Of a DNA stretch of 7,245 bases, positions 1 to 7,094 are shown one piece after another. This stretch comes from Bacteroidales bacterium (GTDB lineage: Bacteria > Bacteroidota > Bacteroidia > Bacteroidales > JAAUTT01), in contig JANXXY010000231.1 in NCBI GenBank assembly GCA_025350365.1, forward strand, positions 1-7,245, in the 5' to 3' direction. The position numbers were made by a program, and so were the translations under genes. The notes beneath the pieces were generated by a model, which was given only the letters and a program-made list of their open reading frames with translations, did not search any database and was not told where the DNA came from. Numbering within the stretch: the first letter of the stretch is position 1; each line of letters starts with the position of its first letter.

Positions 1-290
1 TTCTCATATTCTTCAGGAGATAAATAAGGTATCAGGTTCACTCCCACTTCATATATTTTCATTTTATTGATAAAACCATCAACGTGAACATTTTTTTTGA
101 TTACAGGGATTTGATTTGCACCAATAATACTAACTGAATTATTTTGTTCATCCCCATAAACTTTTGGAACCACAAAAATGACTTCAAGATCAGCTATTTT
201 AGATAATCCTTTTGTAAGCCCATAACAGGCAGTACCTAATCCACCGGAAATATGCGGAGGAAATTCCCAACCAAACATTAATACCTTCAT
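1..290 (-). CDS. Glycogen-synthase-like glycosyltransferase (GT4/GT5), N-terminal part
   Basis: This is a partial gene whose 3' end lies beyond the left edge; 96 codons are visible, read from an ATG at 288-290. The protein begins MKVLMFGWEFPPHISGGLG, which is the N-terminal Rossmann strand and glycine-rich loop of GT-B fold glycosyltransferases (families GT4 and GT5). The G-G-L-G turn at residues 16-19 sits where ADP/UDP-glucose-dependent glycogen and starch synthases carry their K-x-G-G-L motif. The protein is expected to be cytosolic and to transfer glucose or another sugar to a growing polysaccharide. The upstream debranching gene makes glycogen-type alpha-glucan the likely product. The start codon overlaps the stop of the debranching gene (ATGA), which implies one transcript and translational coupling. 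No Shine-Dalgarno sequence is visible. The catalytic C-terminal half is unseen, so donor and acceptor specificity cannot be judged; a GT4 enzyme acting on another glycan remains possible. Confidence 0.85.
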   Translation of the reverse strand, partial: MKVLMFGWEFPPHISGGLGTACYGLTKGLSKIADLEVIFVVPKVYGDEQNNSVSIIGANQIPVIKKNVHVDGFINKMKIYEVGVNLIPYLSPEEYE

Positions 291-2242
291 GGCTTATTTA
301 CTTTAAATTGTTCAAGAATTTTCCAAATCTGTAATAGGGCAGAAACGCTCCACGCTTGGGAAATAGTTCCTTTACCCAGGTGAGGAGGGTCTCCGTTATA
401 TATCTCCGAAAGAGTTCCGATGCCATGCAAGGTCATTTCTTCCTCAAAACCATCAAGGATTTTCTTTACATGTGAAACTCCGGATTGTTTGTAAAGTTTC
501 AAATATCCGTTACAATAATGCTCAAGTAACCACGGCCAAACTGTTCCCTGATGATAAATGGCATCCCTGGTGGCCTGATCCCCTTCATATACACCTTTGT
601 AATTTGGATTTTTTGGAGATAAAGTTCGAAGCCCGCGCGCTGTTAGTAGTTCACTGGTTACCAAATCTATAATTGATTTTTTCATTTCATCGGTTAGCGG
701 GCTATAAGCTAAAGAGGTAGCAATAATCATGTTTGGTCTAACTGACCAATCTTTGTAATCACCATTGATATAATCTGCAAGATAACCTTTTTCATTATCC
801 CAGAATTCGTCTATAAATGATGCAGCAATTTTTTCGGTTATTTTTTTCCAACTTTTAATAAAGCTCTTGTCGTCAGCTTTTTCAGCTAATTTCAATGCAA
901 AATTTACTGCATTATACCATAATGCATTTATCTCTACAGGGCATCCAATTCGGGGAGTTACAGGTTTACCGTAAATTACCGCATCCATCCACGTAAGTGC
1001 CTTACCCGTGGTACCCGCATATATAAGGCCATTATCAAGCATTTTTATATTAAAAGGTAAACCGTCACGAAACCCTTTTAAAATGTCTTTCATGGGTTTT
1101 CCATATTTTTCCCATAAATCAGCGTATGAATTGGTATATTCAGCGTATTGTTGTAATGCCCAAAAGAACCACAAAGGAGCGTCTACCGAATTAAAAGCCG
1201 GACTTTTATCGTTTCCCATATTTGGAAACAACCCCCCCATCATCTTACCAACCATGGTATCAAAAACAGCGAGAAAAGTTTTTGGATCGTCAATTGCCAG
1301 GGTAAGTCCAGGCAGGGAAATAAACGTGTCCCGACCCCATGTTCCAAACCATGGATAACCTGCTATAACTTCTGTTTTATTATTCTGTCGAACAATAAAT
1401 TGCCTGGCGGCATTGATAAGGCAATTTTTGTAACTATCACGTGGCGCACATTTGCCGAATTCGCTGGTAAATTTCGTTTTGAAGGAGGTTGGATCTGATT
1501 CTTTTAAAGAAGCTGAGAAAATAATACTTTCTCCCTTTTTAATATTTACTTCAAAATATCCCGGTACAAAAAGATCTTCTTTAAAATCGTATCCTCTTTC
1601 TAATTCTTGCATATACTCAATGTTAAAATACCAATCGGGCACCTGAATAAATTCACATTCCTTCGAAAGTTGAAGATAAAGACTTGGTAAATCTGAATAT
1701 AATTTTGATTTGATTCCATTGGAAATTTTAGAAATTTTGGTATTAGCATTCATATTAGCATGGGTAAGCTCATGCATGTTTCTAAAAGCCAAAAACGGGC
1801 GAAATCGCAATTTAGTTGGAGAATTCGCATCTTCCAGTGTGTATTTAATAAGGATCTGTTCTTCCTCATCCACCAAAAGGCTTTCCTTTTTTAAAATTAC
1901 GTCACCAACCCGGTATGTTGTCGTTGCAACCTTTTCGGCCTCAAAATCCTTCACATATTTATTGCCTTTCGGAATATAACTATCACCCTGATATTTGTGA
2001 ATACCCAAATTGAATTCGCTATTGTGTTGGATAACTGTTTCATCAAGGCTGGAAAGAAATACAAATCGTTCTCTGTCGAATTTTTCTACCGGACAAATTA
2101 ATAAACCGTGATATTTTCGGGTATTACACCCTATTATGGTTGTGCATGAAAAAGAACCACTGCGATTTGAACTCAGAATTTCGCGGTTTAGGGAATATTC
2201 CAGATTCACTAATTGGGAACTATCAAATTTCAGATAAGTCAT
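287..2242 (-). CDS. Bacterial glycogen debranching enzyme (amylo-alpha-1,6-glucosidase, GH133-like)
   Basis: The product is a 651-residue cytosolic enzyme expected to hydrolyse alpha-1,6 branch points of glycogen or its limit dextrins. Residues from about 10 to 250 look like the bacterial glycogen-debranching N-terminal beta domain (C-N-T-R-K-Y-H-G-L-L at 39-48, F-R-P-F-L-A-F near 147-153). The rest is an (alpha/alpha)6-barrel glucosidase domain. Its family motifs are GYPWFGTWGRDTF at 295-307, TWMDA with Asp420, PVEIN at 435-439, GTVWPWL at 566-572, SEIYNGDPPH at 612-621 and QAWS close to the C-terminus. Asp420 and the acidic residues near 574-613 are candidates for catalysis, but I cannot assign them firmly. 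It lacks the glucanotransferase half of the roughly 1,500-residue eukaryotic enzymes, so another protein must move the oligoglucan stubs. I chose the ATG at 2240-2242 over an in-frame TTG seven codons upstream, because relatives begin with M-[ST]-Y-L-K-F-D and the leader is A-rich. Its stop overlaps the downstream glycosyltransferase start. Confidence 0.92.
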   Translation of the reverse strand: MTYLKFDSSQLVNLEYSLNREILSSNRSGSFSCTTIIGCNTRKYHGLLICPVEKFDRERFVFLSSLDETVIQHNSEFNLGIHKYQGDSYIPKGNKYVKDFEAEKVATTTYRVGDVILKKESLLVDEEEQILIKYTLEDANSPTKLRFRPFLAFRNMHELTHANMNANTKISKISNGIKSKLYSDLPSLYLQLSKECEFIQVPDWYFNIEYMQELERGYDFKEDLFVPGYFEVNIKKGESIIFSASLKESDPTSFKTKFTSEFGKCAPRDSYKNCLINAARQFIVRQNNKTEVIAGYPWFGTWGRDTFISLPGLTLAIDDPKTFLAVFDTMVGKMMGGLFPNMGNDKSPAFNSVDAPLWFFWALQQYAEYTNSYADLWEKYGKPMKDILKGFRDGLPFNIKMLDNGLIYAGTTGKALTWMDAVIYGKPVTPRIGCPVEINALWYNAVNFALKLAEKADDKSFIKSWKKITEKIAASFIDEFWDNEKGYLADYINGDYKDWSVRPNMIIATSLAYSPLTDEMKKSIIDLVTSELLTARGLRTLSPKNPNYKGVYEGDQATRDAIYHQGTVWPWLLEHYCNGYLKLYKQSGVSHVKKILDGFEEEMTLHGIGTLSEIYNGDPPHLGKGTISQAWSVSALLQIWKILEQFKVNKP

Positions 2243-2336
2243 TTTTAATCTATTTATATACAAAAAACAGGTATGCTGAAAATCGCTTTTTTACCCTTCA
2301 TAAAGTTAAAAAAAAATCAATATAATTCAAGCCGAA

Positions 2337-2382
2337 ATTTGATTAATAAAATAGGTATTGATAATCTTAATATTAATCAAAT
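2337..2382. repeat. Perfect 12-bp inverted repeat with 22-base spacer
   Basis: The left arm ATTTGATTAATA (2337-2348) is the exact reverse complement of the right arm TATTAATCAAAT (2371-2382), with 22 bases between them. Related TTGAT words lie in the spacer (about 2358) and in the downstream palindrome at 2416-2425. The arms could be half-sites of a dimeric regulator or a stem in the 5' leader of the leftward transcript. AT-rich DNA produces such repeats by chance more often than balanced DNA, so the function is inferred only. Confidence 0.5.
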
Positions 2383-2415
2383 GAGTATTATTAAGGCATA
2401 CGGTCAAAACAATTT

Positions 2416-2425
2416 ATTGATCAAT
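2416..2425. repeat. 10-bp palindrome ATTGATCAAT
   Basis: This is a perfect 10-base palindrome flanked by imperfectly matching AAACAA (2407-2412) and TTGTTT (2426-2431), which extends the dyad to about 25 bases with an asymmetric gap. It sits about 34 bases beyond the right arm of the longer inverted repeat and shares its TTGAT core. A regulator-binding site is possible, but nothing here identifies the protein. Confidence 0.3.
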
Positions 2426-2463
2426 TTGTTTAACTGTTTTTCCTTTTTTTTGGTGCCACTTCG

Positions 2464-2489
2464 TTTGATTTAAAAAATAACTATATTCG
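2464..2489 (+). promoter_or_regulatory. Possible Bacteroidota promoter for the tlpA-like/lpxH transcript
   Basis: TATATTCG at 2482-2489 matches the Bacteroidota -7 consensus TAnnTTTG at all but one fixed position, and is followed by CA as is common. An upstream TTTG at 2464-2467 could be the -33 element, but the gap of 14 bases is shorter than the usual 17-20 or so. If used, transcription would start near 2496 and give a leader of about 60 bases before the ATG at 2558. Confidence 0.35.
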
Positions 2490-2557
2490 CATTTTTGAAG
2501 TACTTAATAATTTTATTTTAAACAGATATTCAATATACTAATTGATATTTACCTATT

Positions 2558-3724
2558 ATGATAAAAAAATCAGTTTTTGTTTTACTTCTTTTATTAATTG
2601 TTTATTCTTGTAATCAAAAGGAATCAACAATAATTGTAAAAGGAGAAATTGAGAATGCAGCAAATTCTTATATTTATTTTCAGGAACTTACCGTTAAAGG
2701 CGATGGAATAAAGGACTCTATGATTCTTGGGAAATCTGGTAGTTTCAAATTTAAACGAAAAACTGAGTACCCTACTTTTTATAATCTTCGGGTTGGAAAT
2801 GGCAAACCTATTACCCTTTTAGCTATGCCGAAGCAGAAAATCATAATTACAGGTCACGGAGATAGTATTTTATATAATTCTAAAATTAAAGGATCAGAAG
2901 AAAGCAGACTTGTTCAAATTCTATCGTTACGACTTGATATTACCCAGAACCGTCTTGATTCACTGAACAGAGTATACAAGCAATTTACTGATAACCGAAA
3001 TATTGTGAATATTAAAAGTTTGCTTGAAATGACTTATCAGAGATTTATTGACGAGCAGCGGGAATTTAATATATCGTTTATAAAACAATATCCTAACTCC
3101 TATGCAAATTTGATGGCTCTATACCAGCAAATAGATTCGAAAACGTATATTTTGTATAAAGATGACGATTTTCAGTACTTTGCTAAAATTGACTCCATTC
3201 TATATAAGCAATATCCGTTAGCACCCTATGTACTTTCATTGCATGCCAATGTAATACTGATGAAGGAACAACAAAACAAACTCAAACTGCAAAGAATGAT
3301 TTCGGATATGGGCGCTAAAGCTCAGGAAATTGCTCTACCATCGCCTAAAGGTGATACTATTCGTTTGTCTTCTATTAAAGGTAAATATGTACTGGTTGAT
3401 TTTTGGGCATCATGGTGCACTCCCTGTCGTGAAGAGAACCCTAATCTGGTAAAACTCTATAAAAAATATAAATCAAAGGGTTTCGAAATATTTCAAGTGT
3501 CCTTAGATAAAACGAAAGCTGCATGGGTTAAAGCAATCAAAGATGATGGCTTAACATGGATTCAGGTGAGTGATTTGAAATATTGGGATTCCCCTATCGC
3601 AAAAGTCTATAACGTCGAAAGTATTCCGTCCAGTTTTCTTATGGATAAGGATGGTACCATTATGTCAAAAAATCTTCGCGGCGAAGCATTGCAGGAACGA
3701 TTAGTAACTTTGTTAGGTGAATAA
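2558..3724 (+). CDS. TlpA-like thiol-disulfide oxidoreductase lipoprotein with DUF4369 domain
   Basis: The product is a 388-residue envelope lipoprotein. Residues 1-17 form a basic-hydrophobic signal sequence ending V-Y-S before Cys18, a slightly atypical lipobox (Tyr at -2) for signal peptidase II. Residues of about 25-125 match the beta-rich DUF4369 domain common at the N-terminus of Bacteroidota thioredoxin lipoproteins. A charged helical linker of about 115-250 follows. From about 253 comes an AhpC/TSA-type thioredoxin fold with VDFWASWCTPC at 280-290 (redox pair Cys287 and Cys290) and the cis-proline loop at Ser355-Ile356-Pro357. It probably reduces or exchanges disulfides on periplasmic proteins, drawing electrons from a membrane partner such as a DsbD/CcdA homologue not seen here. 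The substrate cannot be inferred. The ATG has an A/T-rich leader without a Shine-Dalgarno sequence. The gene end overlaps lpxH by eight bases, so the two are probably cotranscribed, although their known roles are unrelated. Confidence 0.9.
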   Translation: MIKKSVFVLLLLLIVYSCNQKESTIIVKGEIENAANSYIYFQELTVKGDGIKDSMILGKSGSFKFKRKTEYPTFYNLRVGNGKPITLLAMPKQKIIITGHGDSILYNSKIKGSEESRLVQILSLRLDITQNRLDSLNRVYKQFTDNRNIVNIKSLLEMTYQRFIDEQREFNISFIKQYPNSYANLMALYQQIDSKTYILYKDDDFQYFAKIDSILYKQYPLAPYVLSLHANVILMKEQQNKLKLQRMISDMGAKAQEIALPSPKGDTIRLSSIKGKYVLVDFWASWCTPCREENPNLVKLYKKYKSKGFEIFQVSLDKTKAAWVKAIKDDGLTWIQVSDLKYWDSPIAKVYNVESIPSSFLMDKDGTIMSKNLRGEALQERLVTLLGE

Positions 3725-4541
3725 TCCGTTTTTAAACGCAGGTAAAATTTTACTTCCGGAAAATAAGAAAGCTTATTTTATTTCGGATATTCATCTCGGA
3801 TTATATCCTTACGATAAAAGCTCCCAAAGAGAGCGTGTAGTAGTTGAATGGCTTGATCTGATCAAAAAGGATGCAGGGGTTTTGTTTTTAGTGGGTGATA
3901 TTTTTGATTTTTGGTACGAGTACCGGAAAGTTGCCCCCAGGGGGTTTATTAGATTTTTAGGAAAAATATGTGAAATTACCGACAGTGGAATACCTGTTTA
4001 TTTTTTCACCGGAAACCATGACGTATGGGTATTCGATTATCTTTCGGCAGAAACCGGAGTCAAGGTTTTTCTCAATCCGCTTGAAATTGCAATCAATGGA
4101 AAAAATTTCTTTGTGGGACATGGTGATGGGGTTGGGCCTGGCGATACAAGTTATAAATTATTACGTAAGATTTTTCACAACAAAATACTGCAATTTTTCT
4201 TCTCCGGACTGCATCCGAATTTTGCCTTTTGGCTGGGTCATTCATGGTCCAAACACAGTAGGTATTCGAAAGGGATATTTGAACCTTTTCATGGGAAGGA
4301 CAAAGAATTCAATATACTGTTTGCTAACGAGTATATAAAAACTCATCAAATCGATTTTTTTATTTTCGGACATCGTCATATTGCAATGGAAATACAACTT
4401 GACGGATCATCAAAATTACTCAACCTTGGTGAATGGATTGTGGGGAATACTTACGGAGAATTTAATGGTACTGAAATGAAAATATTATCGTTCCCTGCAT
4501 TTAATAATCTGGGAAAGGAAATTAGGATAATTAAACTTTAA
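3717..4541 (+). CDS. lpxH: UDP-2,3-diacylglucosamine diphosphatase
   Basis: This 274-residue enzyme of the calcineurin-like metallophosphoesterase fold is expected to cleave UDP-2,3-diacylglucosamine to lipid X and UMP at the cytosolic membrane face, the fourth step of lipid A synthesis. All metal-binding motifs are in order: D-I-H (Asp24, His26), GDIFDFW (Asp61), GNHD (Asn100, His101), GHGDG (His135) and GHRH (His219, His221). These match the dinuclear Mn site of LpxH. The DFWYEY stretch and the GDIFDFW form are typical of the Bacteroidota branch. Translation must start at the GTG at 3717: the codon just upstream in frame is TAG, and no ATG occurs before the first metal motif. That start lies inside the final codons of the tlpA-like gene, an eight-base overlap suggesting termination-reinitiation coupling. 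The N-terminal 17 residues before the fold are longer than in E. coli LpxH. A different UDP-sugar phosphoesterase is possible but less likely. Confidence 0.9.
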   Translation: MNNPFLNAGKILLPENKKAYFISDIHLGLYPYDKSSQRERVVVEWLDLIKKDAGVLFLVGDIFDFWYEYRKVAPRGFIRFLGKICEITDSGIPVYFFTGNHDVWVFDYLSAETGVKVFLNPLEIAINGKNFFVGHGDGVGPGDTSYKLLRKIFHNKILQFFFSGLHPNFAFWLGHSWSKHSRYSKGIFEPFHGKDKEFNILFANEYIKTHQIDFFIFGHRHIAMEIQLDGSSKLLNLGEWIVGNTYGEFNGTEMKILSFPAFNNLGKEIRIIKL

Positions 4542-4545
4542 ATGA

Positions 4546-4585
4546 AATAAAAAAAGGCTGCCTGAAAGGGCAGCCTTTTTTTATT
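4546..4585. terminator. Bidirectional intrinsic terminator between convergent genes
   Basis: A perfect 17-bp stem (arms 4546-4562 and 4569-4585) encloses a six-base loop TGAAAG. The GC core is GGCTGCC/GGCAGCC, flanked by seven A on the left and seven T on the right. Read in either direction it gives a GC-rich hairpin followed by a U-tract. It starts five bases after the lpxH stop and ends 14 bases before the stop of the pyrophosphatase gene, so it should terminate both converging transcripts. Confidence 0.93.
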
Positions 4586-4599
4586 ATATAGATTTGATA

Positions 4600-7053
4600 T
4601 TAGCGGATTCTCATCTTGTAAAATGAGCGCCATACAAAATAAAGAGCAACAATCAGAAATCCAACACCTATGTAAGGAGCAACAGGGCGGAATTTATCCG
4701 AAATAGCAATCTCCATAGCAAGTAAACCAAACAATGTGGTAAACTTGATGATAGGATTCATTGCAACCGAAGAGGTGTCCTTGAATGGATCGCCAACAGT
4801 ATCGCCAACAATAGTAGCATCATGTAAAGGAGTACCTTTCATATGCAGATCAACTTCAACAACTTTTTTGGCATTGTCCCAGCAACCACCGGCATTAGCC
4901 ATAAACACAGCCTGATAAAGACCGAAAACTGCAATGGCAATCAGGTAGGAGATAAAGAAGGATGCAGCAGCAAATTGAATGGCTTTTGTAGGAGCACCAA
5001 CAACTTCGTAACCTGAAATGAATGCAAATGCAAGAGCAAAACAGAATACAGCAGGGAAAATGTTCCACATACCTGTTTGAGCGTATTGGGTACAGATTTT
5101 AACTACTTCTTTTGATTTTTCGATGGAAGCTTTTTTCTCAGCGCCTGGATCGAGGTTGATGTTCTGTTTGATATATTCAACAGCACGATATGCACCTGTG
5201 GTTACAGCCTGCGTTGCAGCTCCGGTAAACCAATAAATAACTGCTCCACCGCAAAGGAAACCAAATATAGTCCACGGATTAAGTACGTTTAAAATTGTTT
5301 CAGGTTCAACACCTAACACATTTTTGATAACAAGTATCAATGAGAAAATCATTGTTGTAGCCCCAACCACAGCTGTTCCTATTAAAACAGGTTTAGCGGT
5401 AGCTTTAAAGGTATTACCAGCGCCATCGTTGGCTTCAAGATAATGTTTGGCTTTTTCGAAATCGGGTTTAAAACCAAAATCTTTTTCAATTTCTTTAGCA
5501 ATATTAGGTTCACTTTCGATAAGCGATAACTCATATACTGACTGAGCATTATCGGTTACAGGGCCATAACTATCAACAGCAATTGTAACCGGGCCCATTC
5601 CAAGTAAGCCGAAAGCAACCAAACCAAAGGCGAAAATTGAAGAATAAATCATGAATTGGTCAAGCCCAAAGGTACTTGCAAAATAGGCAACAAACATAAG
5701 GCCAAAGAAAACCAACCCAATCCAAAAAGCAGAGAAATTACCGGCAACAAAACCCGAAAGAATGGTAAGAGATGCACCACCTTCTTTTCCGGCACTTACA
5801 ACTTCTTGCACGTGAGCTGACTTAGGGCTGGTAAATAATTTGGTAAATTCAGGAATTAATGCTCCACCAAGCGTTCCGCAGCTGATAATAGTCGATAAAA
5901 CTATCCAAATGTTTGCGTCTTTTGCACCAATAGTAGAATCGGGACCAATTAGAAAATAACTGGCTATGAATGTTATCACGATACTTAATATTGAAGTTAT
6001 CCAAACCAAATTAGTAAGGGGTTTTTCAAAATCAAGATCGTCTTTTTTGCTATACAAAGCTTTGCTCAACAAATCGTTGATGTAAAAAGCACCTACCGAT
6101 GTAATAATCATGAGAATACGCATCACAAAAATCCAGGTAAGGAAGGTTGCCTGCCAATCGGGGTTTGCTACAAATGAATTGTTTGGAGCAAGTGATCCAA
6201 CTGCCAATACTATGAATGAAATAAGTGCAACACCTGTTACACCATAAGTTTCAAAACCGTCAGCGGTTGGACCAACGCTGTCACCAGCATTGTCGCCGGT
6301 ACAGTCAGCAATAACTCCTGGGTTACGAGGATCGTCTTCGCCAATTTTAAACACCACTTTCATCAAATCGGATCCAATATCGGCAATTTTGGTAAAAATA
6401 CCACCAGCAATACGAAGTGCTGACGCACCTAAAGACTCACCAATGGCGAAACCGATAAAGCAAGCTCCGGCTAGTTCCCGCGGCATTAAAAGAAGAATAA
6501 CCAACATCATTATAAGCTCAACACATACCAGCACAACGCCAATACTCATCCCTGCATTTAAAGGAATAGTAAGAAGTTTGAGGGGTTTACGTTCGAGCGC
6601 TGAAAAAGCCATGCGGCTATTTGCCAGAGTATTCATACGAATGCCAAACCAAGCAACACCGTATGAACCTAAAATACCAATTACTGTCCATGAAAGAATA
6701 AGGAGAACGCCTCCTACACCTTTTTCTTGCAGAAATCCAAAATAGAAAGTAACACAAGCAGCAATAATTAAAAATAACCAAATTAAAAATTTACCCTGCT
6801 GCAACAGGTATGTTTTACAAGTTTCGAAAATTACATTCGAAACATCAAGCATGGACTTGTGGGCTTTTAATCCTTTCACCCTTAAAAATTGGTAAAAACC
6901 AAACACTAAACCTAATGCACAAATAACAAAACCCCACCACAACATATGGTTTTGTCCTGCCGACAATTCCGGAATCGGCAAATCGGCATCGTTTGCGAAC
7001 GTAATCATTGGCACAAGCAAAGCCATAAAAATAATAGCTAACTTCTTCTTCAT
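4600..7053 (-). CDS. hppA: Membrane-bound proton-translocating pyrophosphatase, divergent type
   Basis: This 817-residue inner-membrane pump couples hydrolysis of pyrophosphate to ion export. About sixteen hydrophobic helices follow a signal-peptide-like start (MKKK, a hydrophobic run, then I-T-F-A before Asn21). The catalytic residues of the family are present: Lys222, Asp225 and Asp229; E-D-D-P-R-N-P at 239-245; Asp250, Asp254 and Asp258; Asp501 and Asn502; Asn547; WDNAKK with Asp726 and Lys729; GDTVGDPFKD with Asp751, Asp755, Lys758 and Asp759. Several motifs differ from canonical enzymes: ADCTGDNAGDSVGPTADGFE replaces the usual ADNVGDNVGD-x-AGMGADL form, and one residue is missing between Asp229 and Glu239. 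GNTFKA carries Lys550 where K+-dependent enzymes have Ala. I infer a K+-independent H+ pump of the divergent Na+-regulated subfamily rather than the canonical Bacteroides Na+/H+ type; ion specificity cannot be proven from sequence. The ATG has an A-rich leader and no Shine-Dalgarno sequence. The gene appears monocistronic. Confidence 0.95.
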   Translation of the reverse strand: MKKKLAIIFMALLVPMITFANDADLPIPELSAGQNHMLWWGFVICALGLVFGFYQFLRVKGLKAHKSMLDVSNVIFETCKTYLLQQGKFLIWLFLIIAACVTFYFGFLQEKGVGGVLLILSWTVIGILGSYGVAWFGIRMNTLANSRMAFSALERKPLKLLTIPLNAGMSIGVVLVCVELIMMLVILLLMPRELAGACFIGFAIGESLGASALRIAGGIFTKIADIGSDLMKVVFKIGEDDPRNPGVIADCTGDNAGDSVGPTADGFETYGVTGVALISFIVLAVGSLAPNNSFVANPDWQATFLTWIFVMRILMIITSVGAFYINDLLSKALYSKKDDLDFEKPLTNLVWITSILSIVITFIASYFLIGPDSTIGAKDANIWIVLSTIISCGTLGGALIPEFTKLFTSPKSAHVQEVVSAGKEGGASLTILSGFVAGNFSAFWIGLVFFGLMFVAYFASTFGLDQFMIYSSIFAFGLVAFGLLGMGPVTIAVDSYGPVTDNAQSVYELSLIESEPNIAKEIEKDFGFKPDFEKAKHYLEANDGAGNTFKATAKPVLIGTAVVGATTMIFSLILVIKNVLGVEPETILNVLNPWTIFGFLCGGAVIYWFTGAATQAVTTGAYRAVEYIKQNINLDPGAEKKASIEKSKEVVKICTQYAQTGMWNIFPAVFCFALAFAFISGYEVVGAPTKAIQFAAASFFISYLIAIAVFGLYQAVFMANAGGCWDNAKKVVEVDLHMKGTPLHDATIVGDTVGDPFKDTSSVAMNPIIKFTTLFGLLAMEIAISDKFRPVAPYIGVGFLIVALYFVWRSFYKMRIR

Positions 7054-7094
7054 TTTATATTAGTTTATTTAAATTATTTAAAAAAAATAAGGCA

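Larger units (their letters stand above)
2243..2557. other. AT-rich divergent intergenic region
   Basis: These 315 bases separate the debranching operon (leftward) from the tlpA-like/lpxH pair (rightward), so the region must hold both promoters. It is strongly AT-rich with several A and T runs. It contains one perfect long inverted repeat, a second shorter palindrome and one plausible rightward promoter, each listed separately. I could not find a convincing leftward TAnnTTTG element for the debranching operon. Short open frames crossing it (for example 2273-2473 on the plus strand) have low-complexity Asn/Ile/Leu composition, no recognisable domain and no supporting leader, so I do not call a gene. 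I see no tRNA, riboswitch or other known RNA structure. Confidence 0.8.

Noticed and set aside
1008..1358. 116-codon open frame antisense to the debranching gene
   Set aside because: It is a shadow of a well-conserved glycoside hydrolase coding region and has no features of its own.
2243..2263. Seven-codon N-terminal extension of the debranching enzyme from a TTG
   Set aside because: The ATG at 2240-2242 gives the family-typical N-terminus and an A-rich leader; the TTG has no supporting signal.
2273..2473. 66-codon open frame in the divergent intergenic region
   Set aside because: Its composition is that of random AT-rich DNA (Asn, Ile, Leu, Lys), it has no domain or convincing start context, and it covers likely regulatory repeats.
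2558..2630. Surface-export signal after the lipobox cysteine of the TlpA-like lipoprotein
   Set aside because: Residues after Cys18 (N-Q-K-E-S) contain only one acidic residue, so they do not match the acidic surface-export signals of Bacteroidota lipoproteins; a periplasm-facing location is more likely.
3970..4338. 122-codon open frame on the plus strand in another frame of lpxH
   Set aside because: The overlapped lpxH frame carries every metal-binding motif in order; this frame shows no recognisable family and no independent leader.
6290..6745. 151-codon open frame on the plus strand
   Set aside because: It lies wholly antisense within the strongly conserved pyrophosphatase gene, is rich in Ser, Pro, Arg and Ile from reverse-frame codons, and shows no domain.
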